Assembly: GCA_016867395.1 (NCBI GenBank)
Contig: VGJS01000027.1
Coordinates: 1-50,208 of the forward strand
Origin: Candidatus Handelsmanbacteria bacterium
GTDB taxonomy: Bacteria > Latescibacterota > UBA2968 > UBA8231
Reading direction: 5' to 3'
Length of the DNA stretch: 50,208 bases
In this document: piece after piece, positions 1 to 5,750 of the stretch
How the letters are laid out: every line of letters starts with the position of its first letter
Numbering within the stretch: the first letter of the stretch is position 1
The notes under the pieces: generated by a model
Databases searched by the model: none
What the model was told of the DNA's origin: nothing
What the model saw: only the letters and a program-made list of their open reading frames with translations
Program-made: the position numbers and the translations under genes

Positions 1-204
1 GGACCCAGGTGCGCAGGGTCTCGGCGGTACAGCCGATCTTGGCCGCGATCGAGACCAGGCCTTCCCCCTGCGAACCCTATTATTTCTGGTGCTCCAGAAC
101 CATCCCAACGGCGCCCTCACGCACCTCAGGCGAATACCTCATCCGTCTTGTCATGACTCCATTCTCGCAAGAATTGGAGCCTCCGGCAATCCCGGTACGA
201 TTCA
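1..204 (-). mobile_element. IS3-family insertion sequence, 5' end with broken orfA
   Basis: Read on the minus strand, ATG at 154 opens an IS3/IS911-type OrfA (helix-turn-helix transposase subunit) that runs off the left edge. The start MTRRMRYSPEVREGAVGMVL and the later stretch VSIAAKIGCTAETLRTWV are typical. Between them two adjacent stop codons, TAA and TAG (77-82), interrupt the frame without changing its length, so this copy is dead at least for orfA. The sequence upstream of the ATG ends at about 204 in TGAATCGTACCGGGATTGCC (minus strand), which looks like an IS3-type terminal inverted repeat. No second end is in the window, so the exact boundary and target duplication are unknown. Confidence 0.8.
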
Positions 205-248
205 GGTGGTAGGGGATGGTCTTCTGGACGGTGATTTGCATAGGCACG

Positions 249-278
249 CATACAGATACATTTTCCGTTCATACAGAT
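249..278 (+). promoter_or_regulatory. Direct repeat, candidate VapB operator
   Basis: The 9-mer CATACAGAT occurs at 249-257 and 270-278, 21 bp apart (two helical turns), just upstream of the antitoxin start at 293. VapB-type antitoxins usually bind repeats near their own promoter, so this is a plausible autoregulation site. No convincing -35/-10 pair was found here. Confidence 0.4.
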
Positions 279-292
279 TAGCAGATGTACTC

Positions 293-550
293 ATGGCTGC
301 TTCATCGAGGACTCCCCGCCAGGCGCTGCCGAAGGCGTCTGCCAAGCCGGCGCTGCGCCGCAAGAATCTCAACATCGACCAGAAGAAGCTCAACCTGGTG
401 CACTCGATTCTGGGGGCCAGGACTGAGACCGAAGCCGTGGACCAGGCCCTGGATATCGTGTTGTTCCGCCAGGAACTGGTCCGGGGCATACGCCGTATCG
501 CCGGCAGCGGCGGGGTGGAAAACGTCTTTGACGGCGATCGGGAGCCGTGA
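293..550 (+). CDS. vapB: VapB-like type II antitoxin
   Basis: 85 aa. The middle (about residues 24-55) reads as a short strand and helices, ending in an ARTETEAVDQALDIVL segment typical of VapB/DUF2191 antitoxins with a ribbon-helix-helix DNA-binding fold. The N-terminal 20 residues are Ala/Ser/Arg-rich and probably disordered. The family neutralises the PIN-domain toxin and represses its own operon. The start is ATG at 293; the frame is open further upstream but that part has no family resemblance. Its TGA overlaps the GTG start of the toxin (GTGA), the usual translational coupling of TA pairs. Assignment rests on the motif plus the PIN partner. Confidence 0.75.
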   Translation: MAASSRTPRQALPKASAKPALRRKNLNIDQKKLNLVHSILGARTETEAVDQALDIVLFRQELVRGIRRIAGSGGVENVFDGDREP

Positions 551-1179
551 AGAAGTTCGTCCTGGACACCAATCTCTACATTTGCGCTTTCCGTAGCTCG
601 GAACAGGCGGTGGCGCTGGAGCGGTTCAGTGCGGCCTTCACGCCGCACTGCTACCTCAGTTCGGTGGTGCTGCACGAGTTGTTGGTGGGGGCCAAAACCC
701 CGGCCAAGGCCCGGCAGATCCACCAGGAGATCGCCCGGCCCTTCAAACGCCGGGAGCGGCTGGTCGCGCCCTCCCATCGCAACTGGGAGGAGAGCGCCGA
801 GGCGCTGGCCCGCCTGGCGCGGGAGGAGAATATCGAATTGAAGACGATACCCAAGTCTTTGGTGCACGACGCCCTGCTGGCCGCTTCCTGGCAGGAGGCG
901 GGTTTGATTCTGGTCACGGATAACCAGGAGGATTTTGTGCGACTCCGGCGCTTCCTTCGCATCGCGTTCGTCGCCCCCGGCCGGTCTGAGCCAAGGCGAG
1001 GAGCTTGCCATATGCCTGTCTCAAACAAGCGGCTGAAGGAATTGGCCGTTATAGCGTCGGGGAGGTTATCGCAGTGGGGTGAGTCGCTCCCCGACGCTCC
1101 GGCGGACACCCCCCAAAAGTGCATCCGCAATTGTGCAAGGCAAACAGGTTACCTATTTTTGACCCACCCCCCCTCTTGA
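547..1179 (+). CDS. vapC: VapC-like PIN-domain ribonuclease toxin with unusual C-terminal tail
   Basis: GTG start overlapping the antitoxin stop. PIN-domain acidic residues are visible: D7 (LDTN), E44 (LHELLVG), D108 (VHDALLA) and D125/D129 (TDNQEDF), as expected for a Mg-dependent RNase toxin. The PIN fold ends near residue 145. The frame then runs on for about 65 residues with no family likeness, across an 11-bp inverted repeat (1053-1098) and a candidate promoter (1131-1159). The extension is therefore probably read-through into non-coding DNA after loss of the original stop. The family is 130-150 aa; this ORF is 210 aa. The toxin call is firm; activity with the tail is uncertain. Confidence 0.8.
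   Translation: MKKFVLDTNLYICAFRSSEQAVALERFSAAFTPHCYLSSVVLHELLVGAKTPAKARQIHQEIARPFKRRERLVAPSHRNWEESAEALARLAREENIELKTIPKSLVHDALLAASWQEAGLILVTDNQEDFVRLRRFLRIAFVAPGRSEPRRGACHMPVSNKRLKELAVIASGRLSQWGESLPDAPADTPQKCIRNCARQTGYLFLTHPPS
1053..1098 (+). other. Perfect 11-bp inverted repeat (stem-loop)
   Basis: AGCGTCGGGGA (1053-1063) pairs perfectly with TCCCCGACGCT (1088-1098) across a 24-nt loop. There is no following T run, so it is not a typical terminator. It lies in the implausible tail of the toxin ORF and just upstream of the leader promoter. The right arm also resembles the end of the 48-nt repeats at 25130 and 35609. Confidence 0.6.
1116..1128 (+). repeat. 13-bp direct repeat, copy 1 (copy 2 at 1761-1773)
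   Basis: AAAGTGCATCCGC occurs here and again at 1761-1773. Copy 1 sits 2 bp upstream of the -35 box of the promoter at 1131. Copy 2 sits just after the sigma-like gene, upstream of the second mini-ORF. Both copies therefore precede a short ORF with a strong ribosome site, which suggests a shared regulatory site. Confidence 0.6.
1131..1159 (+). promoter_or_regulatory. Sigma-70-type promoter for the leader/sigma-like locus
   Basis: TTGTGC (1131-1136), a 17-bp spacer, then TATTTT (1154-1159). The predicted start near 1166 gives a transcript that opens with the AGGAGG ribosome site at 1181 and the mini-ORF at 1195. Confidence 0.55.
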
Positions 1180-1194
1180 AAGGAGGCCCAGCAA

Positions 1195-1236
1195 ATGACT
1201 GCCGACCTTTATCGCCCCCAGCGCACGTCCTCCTAG
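1195..1236 (+). CDS. 13-codon leader peptide ORF
   Basis: ATG at 1195 encodes MTADLYRPQRTSS and stops with TAG. A perfect AGGAGG (1181-1186) lies 8 nt upstream, a better ribosome site than almost any full-length gene here has. It falls between a sigma-70-type promoter (1131) and a terminator-like hairpin (1333) ahead of the next gene, the layout of a transcription-attenuation leader. Residues YRPQR are not a run of one amino acid, so classical amino-acid attenuation is not obvious. Known cases of regulation by stalling or by translation-coupled folding have the same layout. Whether the peptide is made is unknown. Confidence 0.5.
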   Translation: MTADLYRPQRTSS

Positions 1237-1332
1237 CCTCCTGTGAGGTTCTGACTCACCACCTGTTGGTAACCAGGCTTTGACCTGTGCTCCCCCCGGG
1301 AGCGCAGGGATCGAGATCGACTTCCTCCGGAA
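1237..1332 (+). promoter_or_regulatory. Structured leader with successive small hairpins
   Basis: Between the leader stop and the terminator are several self-complementary elements: GTGAG/CTCAC around TTCTGA, CCTG/CAGG around TTGGTAAC with an alternative CAGG/CCTG partner just after, and GCTCCC-CCC-GGGAGC. The alternative pairings suggest mutually exclusive folds, as in attenuators. It matches no riboswitch class I recognise. Confidence 0.4.
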
Positions 1333-1361
1333 CGCAGGAGCAGTGCGCCTGCGATTTTTTT
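1333..1361 (+). terminator. Intrinsic terminator-like hairpin upstream of the sigma-like gene (attenuator)
   Basis: CGCAGG (1333-1338) and CCTGCG (1348-1353) form a 6-bp stem with a 9-nt loop, followed by A and seven T (1355-1361). It lies 30 nt before the start of the sigma-like gene and after the leader ORF on the same transcript, so it would stop transcription before the gene unless antiterminated. Confidence 0.55.
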
Positions 1362-1390
1362 CCCTATTACCCGGAGAAGACGAACTCGCC

Positions 1391-1759
1391 ATGTACAACC
1401 CCGATTTCTGGGAAGTCCGCCTCGATCCTCAGGATCTGGACCAGTACGCCAACGAAGCCGGCCTCTGGTTCGAGTCCAGCGAGGACAGCCAGGCCCGTCT
1501 GCATCCCTCGCCCCGCCTCCAGCGTTTCTTGGCCCCGGTGATGGAACTGATCGGCCGGAACCTCACCGAGAAGCAGCGCCAGGTGATCTTTCTCTACTAC
1601 CTGCACCAGAAAACCCAGGAGGAGGTGGGCCAGATCCTCGGCATCTCACGGCGGGTGGTCAGCCAGCACCTCTTCGGCATCTGCCGGCGGGGCAAGCAGG
1701 TGGGGGGCGCCATCAACAAGATCCGCAAACTCTGCCATATGCGAGGGCTCGGCCTCTAA
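1391..1759 (+). CDS. Sigma-70 region 4-like helix-turn-helix protein
   Basis: 122 aa. Residues about 58-100 contain LTEKQRQVIFLYYLHQKTQE followed by VGQILGISRRVVSQHL, a good match to sigma-70 region 4: the helix that binds the -35 element and flap, then the recognition helix. The N-terminus (MYNPDFWEVRLDPQDL...) is acidic and aromatic and is not region 2. This is thus not a complete sigma factor but a stand-alone region-4 regulator or transcriptional activator. The C-terminus is basic (RRGKQVGGAINKIRK). ATG at 1391 lacks a close ribosome site (GGAG is about 14 nt away), in contrast with the two flanking mini-ORFs. It sits behind a leader peptide and terminator and ahead of a second mini-ORF. 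The target is unknown. Confidence 0.65.
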   Translation: MYNPDFWEVRLDPQDLDQYANEAGLWFESSEDSQARLHPSPRLQRFLAPVMELIGRNLTEKQRQVIFLYYLHQKTQEEVGQILGISRRVVSQHLFGICRRGKQVGGAINKIRKLCHMRGLGL

Positions 1760-1760
1760 C

Positions 1761-1773
1761 AAAGTGCATCCGC
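1761..1773 (+). repeat. 13-bp direct repeat, copy 2
   Basis: Second copy of AAAGTGCATCCGC, directly after the stop of the sigma-like gene. It is followed by a small hairpin TCGGGC-gcact-GCCCGA (1788-1804) and then the second mini-ORF. Confidence 0.6.
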
Positions 1774-1877
1774 TTTTTGGGGAAGTGTCGGGCGCACTGC
1801 CCGATGCTGATCGCTCAGGCCACGCGTTCCGGGCCTGCCGGAGGCACGGGACATAGCTGAGAAAGGAGAATGTTGCG

Positions 1878-1910
1878 ATGGTAACTATCACTGAGAGGTG
1901 CGCCGTCTAA
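1878..1910 (+). CDS. 10-codon mini-ORF with strong ribosome site
   Basis: ATG at 1878 encodes MVTITERCAV and ends in TAA. AAAGGAG (1862-1868) lies 9 nt upstream. The last codons and the stop form the left arm of a perfect 9-bp hairpin (1902-1910 with 1914-1922, loop CTT), and a strong terminator follows at 1936. It could be the tail of the sigma-like transcript, a second regulatory peptide or a small effector. It is too short for homology judgement, and nothing proves translation. Confidence 0.4.
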   Translation: MVTITERCAV

Positions 1911-1935
1911 CTTTTAGACGGCCACCCGATGTGGG

Positions 1936-1968
1936 CCGGGCGCTCCCTCAGGGGAGCGCCCGGTTTTT
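1936..1968 (+). terminator. Strong intrinsic terminator
   Basis: Perfect 12-bp GC-rich stem CCGGGCGCTCCC (1936-1947) with GGGAGCGCCCGG (1952-1963), loop TCAG, then TTTTT. It closes the sigma-like locus, 29 bp before the end of the convergent ATP sulfurylase gene. A 9-bp hairpin at 1902-1922 precedes it. Confidence 0.9.
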
Positions 1969-1996
1969 CGTGCGGAGATTGCGATGCTGCGGCTTA

Positions 1997-3199
1997 CTAG
2001 CCTTTCGCCGCTTCTTCCTGGTAATGCTTCATCAAGATGGCCGCCACCTCGGGCCGGGCGAATTCCGGCGGCAGGGGCTGGCCGGCCACCAGCATCTCGC
2101 GCACCTTGGTCCCCGAGAGGTTGATGAAATCCTCTGGCTGGTGGTCGGGCACGTCGCGGAACATCACCACCCGGTTCAGCTTCTTGGACCAGGCCGTGTG
2201 GTCGCCCCGGAAGATCTCGATTTTCAGGCTGCCCGCCGGAATCTCGTCGAAGACGGTCTGGGCGTCGAAGGCCCCGTAGTACGAGCCCACCCCGGCGTGG
2301 TCGCGCCCCACGATCAAATGGGTGCAGCCGGTGTTCTGGCGGAAGATGGCGTGCAACACCGCCTCGCGCGGGCCGGCGTAGAGCATGTCGAAGCCGTATC
2401 CGGCCACCAGCACCGTATTGGGTGGAAAGTACAACTCCACCATCTTGCGGATAGACGCGTCGCGCACACCCGCCGGGATATCCCCCTTCTTCAGCTTGCC
2501 TAGGAGCATGTGGACAAGGATGCCGTCGGCACCCACCGCCTTCTGGGCGATGCGGCACAACTCCTCGTGGGCCAGGTGCATGGGGTTGCGGGTCTGGAAG
2601 GCCACCACCTTCTTCCAGCCCTTCTGCGCCATCTCCGCGCGCAACTGCACCGCGGTGCGGAACGTGTCGGGGAAATCGCCGGGGAAGTAGGAATAATTGA
2701 GCACCTGGATGGGACCCGAGATCAGGGTGTCGCCGGCGGCCTTGAAGGCGGCGACGCCGGGGTGGGCTTCGTCGCTGGTGCGGAAGACCTGCTCAATGAT
2801 GGTCGCCTGGTCGGCAGCCGAGAGCGACTCGGCGGCGCGGACCTCCTGCACGGCGATCACCGGCTCGCCCGGCACGTTCGGATCGCGCAGGGCCAGGCGG
2901 GTGCCGGCCTTCACCCCAGCCGGCAGCCTGGCGCCCGGCGCGATATTGACCACCGGCACCGGCCAGAGCAGGCCGTTGGTCAGCTCCATCTCCTTGGCCA
3001 CGCTCAGGGACTCGGCCAGGTTCATGTATCCGTCGAGGGGGGTGAAGTACCCGGAGGCCAGCATCACCGCCGAAGCCGCCGCCCCGGAGGAGATAACTAT
3101 GGAGGGCAGTCCTTCGGCCTCTTTGGCCAGGGCGGCCCGCGGCGCCGCGTCGTTCACGTAGAGGGGCTTGAGTTCCTTGCTGCCGTGCGGCTCGATCAT
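1997..3199 (-). CDS. sat: Sulfate adenylyltransferase (ATP sulfurylase)
   Basis: 400 aa, normal length for the homo-oligomeric Sat family, which makes adenosine 5'-phosphosulfate and PPi from sulfate and ATP (or the reverse). The ATP-binding motif QTRNPMHLAHE starts at residue 202 and GRDHAG follows; the N-terminal PUA-like domain precedes the catalytic nucleotidyltransferase fold. ATG at 3199 has AAAGGAG upstream. It is the last gene of a minus-strand run with a propeller protein and a sugar isomerase. No APS kinase, APS reductase or sulfate transporter is nearby, so the sequence does not tell whether it serves assimilation, dissimilation or sulfation. Confidence 0.95.
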   Translation of the reverse strand: MIEPHGSKELKPLYVNDAAPRAALAKEAEGLPSIVISSGAAASAVMLASGYFTPLDGYMNLAESLSVAKEMELTNGLLWPVPVVNIAPGARLPAGVKAGTRLALRDPNVPGEPVIAVQEVRAAESLSAADQATIIEQVFRTSDEAHPGVAAFKAAGDTLISGPIQVLNYSYFPGDFPDTFRTAVQLRAEMAQKGWKKVVAFQTRNPMHLAHEELCRIAQKAVGADGILVHMLLGKLKKGDIPAGVRDASIRKMVELYFPPNTVLVAGYGFDMLYAGPREAVLHAIFRQNTGCTHLIVGRDHAGVGSYYGAFDAQTVFDEIPAGSLKIEIFRGDHTAWSKKLNRVVMFRDVPDHQPEDFINLSGTKVREMLVAGQPLPPEFARPEVAAILMKHYQEEAAKG

Positions 3200-3210
3200 C
3201 CAAAACTCCT

Positions 3211-3975
3211 TTAGTTCAGGGGTAAGATCCGGCAGATCAGCCCCGTGTTGTCCTCGCTATACCAAAGCTCTCCGCCCACCATCGTCATGCCGTGGGCCTT
3301 GGGCGCGTCGGCGGGCAGGACCAGCACCTCGCCACAGGCGCCGCTCCGGGTATCGTAGCGGTACACCGCCCCGATGGTGGTGTCGTTGCACCATAGTTCG
3401 GTACACTGGCTATTGGCCCAGGCCAGGCCGTGAGGCCGGTTGCCCGCGGCTACCGGGAACCAGGAGGCCGCGGTGATGACCGGCCCACCCGGGGCATCCA
3501 CTAATTTCATCTTGAACAGGGCTTTGCCCGGCGGCGAAGCCCCCCACAGGTACTCACCGTCCCACTCCAGCCCGTGGAACCCGGTGTGGGTGCCGTTGAC
3601 CAGGTCCTGGGCGTAATCGACGATGCCCGTGCCCACCCCACGCTGTGTGATGGTGAATACCCGCCCGGGCTGGATCACCGTCAGTTCCAGGCCATAGGTG
3701 CCGGCGATGAAGATGGTGTCCTTGCCCTGCCACTGGCAGCGCACCACCCCGCTGGGCTTATTGGCCCCGGCAGCGAAGACGGTTTCGTTCCGGTCCGGCG
3801 AGCCGGGATGCGCCACGGTGATCAGGTCCCCGTCCCCCTGGTCGGCGATGAGCAGTTCGTCCCGAGCCTCGTCGTAGTCCAGGCCATTGGGCATGGCCCC
3901 TGCCTTCTGCAGTTTGAAGAGGGTCTCGACGCGGGTCTGGCGGATGCGGACTTGGGAGTGGATCATGGGAGGCAT
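3211..3975 (-). CDS. Beta-propeller (SMP-30/NHL-like) protein of unknown substrate
   Basis: 254 aa. Five to six similar segments occur, each with a hydrophobic-Gly/His-Gly-Leu turn and a following Trp or Tyr strand (NGLDYDEARDELLIAD, GFHGLEWDGEYLWGAS, RPHGLAWANSQCTELW, KAHGMTMVGGELWYSE). This is the pattern of NHL/SMP-30-type propellers. There is no signal peptide, so it is probably cytoplasmic. Its ATG shares one base with the stop of the isomerase upstream (TGATG), and its stop is 11 nt before sat, so the three are co-transcribed. A lactonase-like role in sugar-acid metabolism is possible but not shown. Confidence 0.6.
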   Translation of the reverse strand: MPPMIHSQVRIRQTRVETLFKLQKAGAMPNGLDYDEARDELLIADQGDGDLITVAHPGSPDRNETVFAAGANKPSGVVRCQWQGKDTIFIAGTYGLELTVIQPGRVFTITQRGVGTGIVDYAQDLVNGTHTGFHGLEWDGEYLWGASPPGKALFKMKLVDAPGGPVITAASWFPVAAGNRPHGLAWANSQCTELWCNDTTIGAVYRYDTRSGACGEVLVLPADAPKAHGMTMVGGELWYSEDNTGLICRILPLN

Positions 3976-4838
3976 CAGTAGATGCGGACCCCGGCGTCGG
4001 CCGCGATTCGGTGGGTGTTGGCGCTGGCCGCCGGATACTGGGCATCGGGCAGGTGTTCGAGGAGCAGGTACCCGTCTGGGTAGAAGCTCTCCCAGCGCTG
4101 CAGGGCCACCTCAAGGTCCAGCACCCCTTCGCCGGGCACGGCCTCGTCAAGGTGAAGCACCAGCCCCTCGCCCAGTTTGAGGTCCTTGCAGTGGCCCACC
4201 GGGGCGATGGGGCCCATCAGGTCGAAGATGTGGTGCAACCGCTCCACGTTGCGGTAGACCTGTTGCAGGGATTGGAAGTGGTTGACGTAGTCCATCACCA
4301 CCTGCAGCCGCTCCGAGCCCACGGTTTCGACCACCAGCACGTTGGTCTCGGGCGAGTCCATGATGGTCAGGTTGTGGGTTTCCACCACCACCGTGACCCC
4401 TTCCTCCTCGGCCTTGTGGGTCACCGCGCGCAGGGTCTCGACCAGCCGGGGCAGGCACTCGGACTCCATGTTGCGGAACGAAGGGCTGTACGCGCCTCTG
4501 GGGCTGAGGCTGCCGGTGCGGATCAAGCAGTAGTGGGCGTCGAGCTGGGCGGCCACCTCGATGCCGCGCTCGATCTTGGCCACCACCCCCTGTCGCACCT
4601 GGCGGTCGGGATCGAAGAGGCATTCCCCGTACCCAATGCCGAACTGCGCAAGGTCCATGCCGGCCTGGGCAAAGGTGTCGCGCACCTTGCGGCACTCGTG
4701 GCTCTGAATCTGGCCGAGCTGGTCGCCGTGGGCGTGAAAGGCCGCTCCGCTCAGCTTGAGCGCCCGCACGGCCTCCAGGTGTTGCGCGGTGATCTGGCGG
4801 AAGTCCGCTGGCATCATGCCCACTACGCCCAGGCGCAC
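3975..4838 (-). CDS. Sugar phosphate isomerase/epimerase (AP endonuclease 2-like TIM barrel)
   Basis: 287 aa from GTG at 4838, preceded by AAAGGAAA; the frame is open further upstream into the divergent gene, but that part is not conserved-looking. Metal-site segments of the xylose-isomerase-like barrel are present: VVVETHN (Glu), MDYVNH (Asp/His region), VGHCKDLKL (His) and LLLEHLP (Glu). Members isomerise or epimerise sugars, inositols or hydroxypyruvate-type compounds; the substrate cannot be read here. First gene of the operon with the propeller protein and sat. Confidence 0.8.
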   Translation of the reverse strand: MRLGVVGMMPADFRQITAQHLEAVRALKLSGAAFHAHGDQLGQIQSHECRKVRDTFAQAGMDLAQFGIGYGECLFDPDRQVRQGVVAKIERGIEVAAQLDAHYCLIRTGSLSPRGAYSPSFRNMESECLPRLVETLRAVTHKAEEEGVTVVVETHNLTIMDSPETNVLVVETVGSERLQVVMDYVNHFQSLQQVYRNVERLHHIFDLMGPIAPVGHCKDLKLGEGLVLHLDEAVPGEGVLDLEVALQRWESFYPDGYLLLEHLPDAQYPAASANTHRIAADAGVRIY

Positions 4839-4911
4839 GGCGTTTCCTTTCGCTGCGAGGAGAGAGGGAAAGAAAATAACACAATCTGGCCTTTGGGCAA
4901 GGCGGGCCCGG

Positions 4912-4940
4912 TTGACAGCCGCAGGCCCCGGCGGTAGTAT
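4912..4940 (+). promoter_or_regulatory. Near-consensus sigma-70 promoter, probably leaderless
   Basis: TTGACA (4912-4917), 17-bp spacer, TAGTAT (4935-4940). The expected start (about 4947) lies 2-3 nt before the ATG at 4950, leaving no room for a ribosome-binding site. The transcript of the downstream three-gene operon would thus be leaderless or nearly so. Confidence 0.8.
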
Positions 4941-4949
4941 CTCTGGGCC

Positions 4950-5750
4950 ATGACTTATGCCCTCTCCTTGGCCACAGTGGTGGCCTCCGGCCTCTACACC
5001 TCGCTTTGGGGCGCCTTCAAGGATTCGCCCTTCGAGCGTTTCAAACCGGCCACCTTCCCACGCAGCATCTACTTCAGTGTCGCCATCTTCCTGGCCCTGT
5101 ATTTCCTGCCCTTCTTCCGCGCCGATTTGGAGGCCCTGGGCCCTTTCCAGCTCTTTTTCCTGGTCATGGGCGTGGAGCGCTTTTTGGCCGAGCTGTACAA
5201 GGGCTTCTTCCGCACCGAGGACCAGACCAAGTACTTCGTGCCCTCGCGCATCACCTTCTTCGGCCGGCACGTGGCCAGCGATTTGTTGCGCTACCTGGTG
5301 GGCGCGATACTGGTGCTGCTGGTCTTCGCCTCCATGACCCTCCAGGTGCGGGTGGTGCCATTCTGGGGGTTTCTGCTGACCGCCTACGCCACCGGCCTGC
5401 TGGTCTCCCTGGGCGGTGCGTACAAGGACGCGCCCTTCGAGGGCTTCAAACCCCTAAAGTTCCAGCGCTCCGGCGCGGTGCTGGCCCTCTTCAGCCCACT
5501 CTTCTACAGCCTCAACGACCCCCTGGCGCCGGTATCCCTCGGTTTCCTCATCTACATGAACGGCGGCCTGGAGCGCTTCGCCATTGAATACTACAAGACC
5601 TATATCCAGCGCAATATGTCGGGCAAGTTCCGGCCCGACCTGCCCCGGCTGGCCGAGTTTGCCGACACCCGCGAGAAGTACCACTACCTGGCCCTGCTCC
5701 TCATCGCCGGCCTGGCCCTCCTCTACCTCCATGAACGCGCCCTCCTATGA
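4950..5750 (+). CDS. Integral membrane protein with internal duplication
   Basis: 266 aa, six to eight hydrophobic helices, no family recognised. The two halves repeat one plan. Half one has LWGAFKDSPFERFKP near residue 20 and GVERFLAELYKGFFR near 75; half two has LGGAYKDAPFEGFKP near 153 and GGLERFAIEYYKTYIQ near 205. Each [W/G]GA[F/Y]KD[S/A]PFE motif sits in a loop between membrane segments, and an ER-F-A/I-E-Y/L-YK motif follows. Such tandem duplication is common in inverted-topology transporters and pores. It overlaps the GMC oxidoreductase by 20 nt, so a role as membrane partner of that enzyme is a fair inference. Expressed from a near-consensus promoter. Confidence 0.7.
   Translation: MTYALSLATVVASGLYTSLWGAFKDSPFERFKPATFPRSIYFSVAIFLALYFLPFFRADLEALGPFQLFFLVMGVERFLAELYKGFFRTEDQTKYFVPSRITFFGRHVASDLLRYLVGAILVLLVFASMTLQVRVVPFWGFLLTAYATGLLVSLGGAYKDAPFEGFKPLKFQRSGAVLALFSPLFYSLNDPLAPVSLGFLIYMNGGLERFAIEYYKTYIQRNMSGKFRPDLPRLAEFADTREKYHYLALLLIAGLALLYLHERALL

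Noticed and set aside
3975..5270. 431-aa form of the sugar isomerase starting at 5270
   Set aside because: The first 144 residues are antisense to the divergent membrane protein gene and cross its strong promoter; GTG 4838 with a ribosome site fits the family length.
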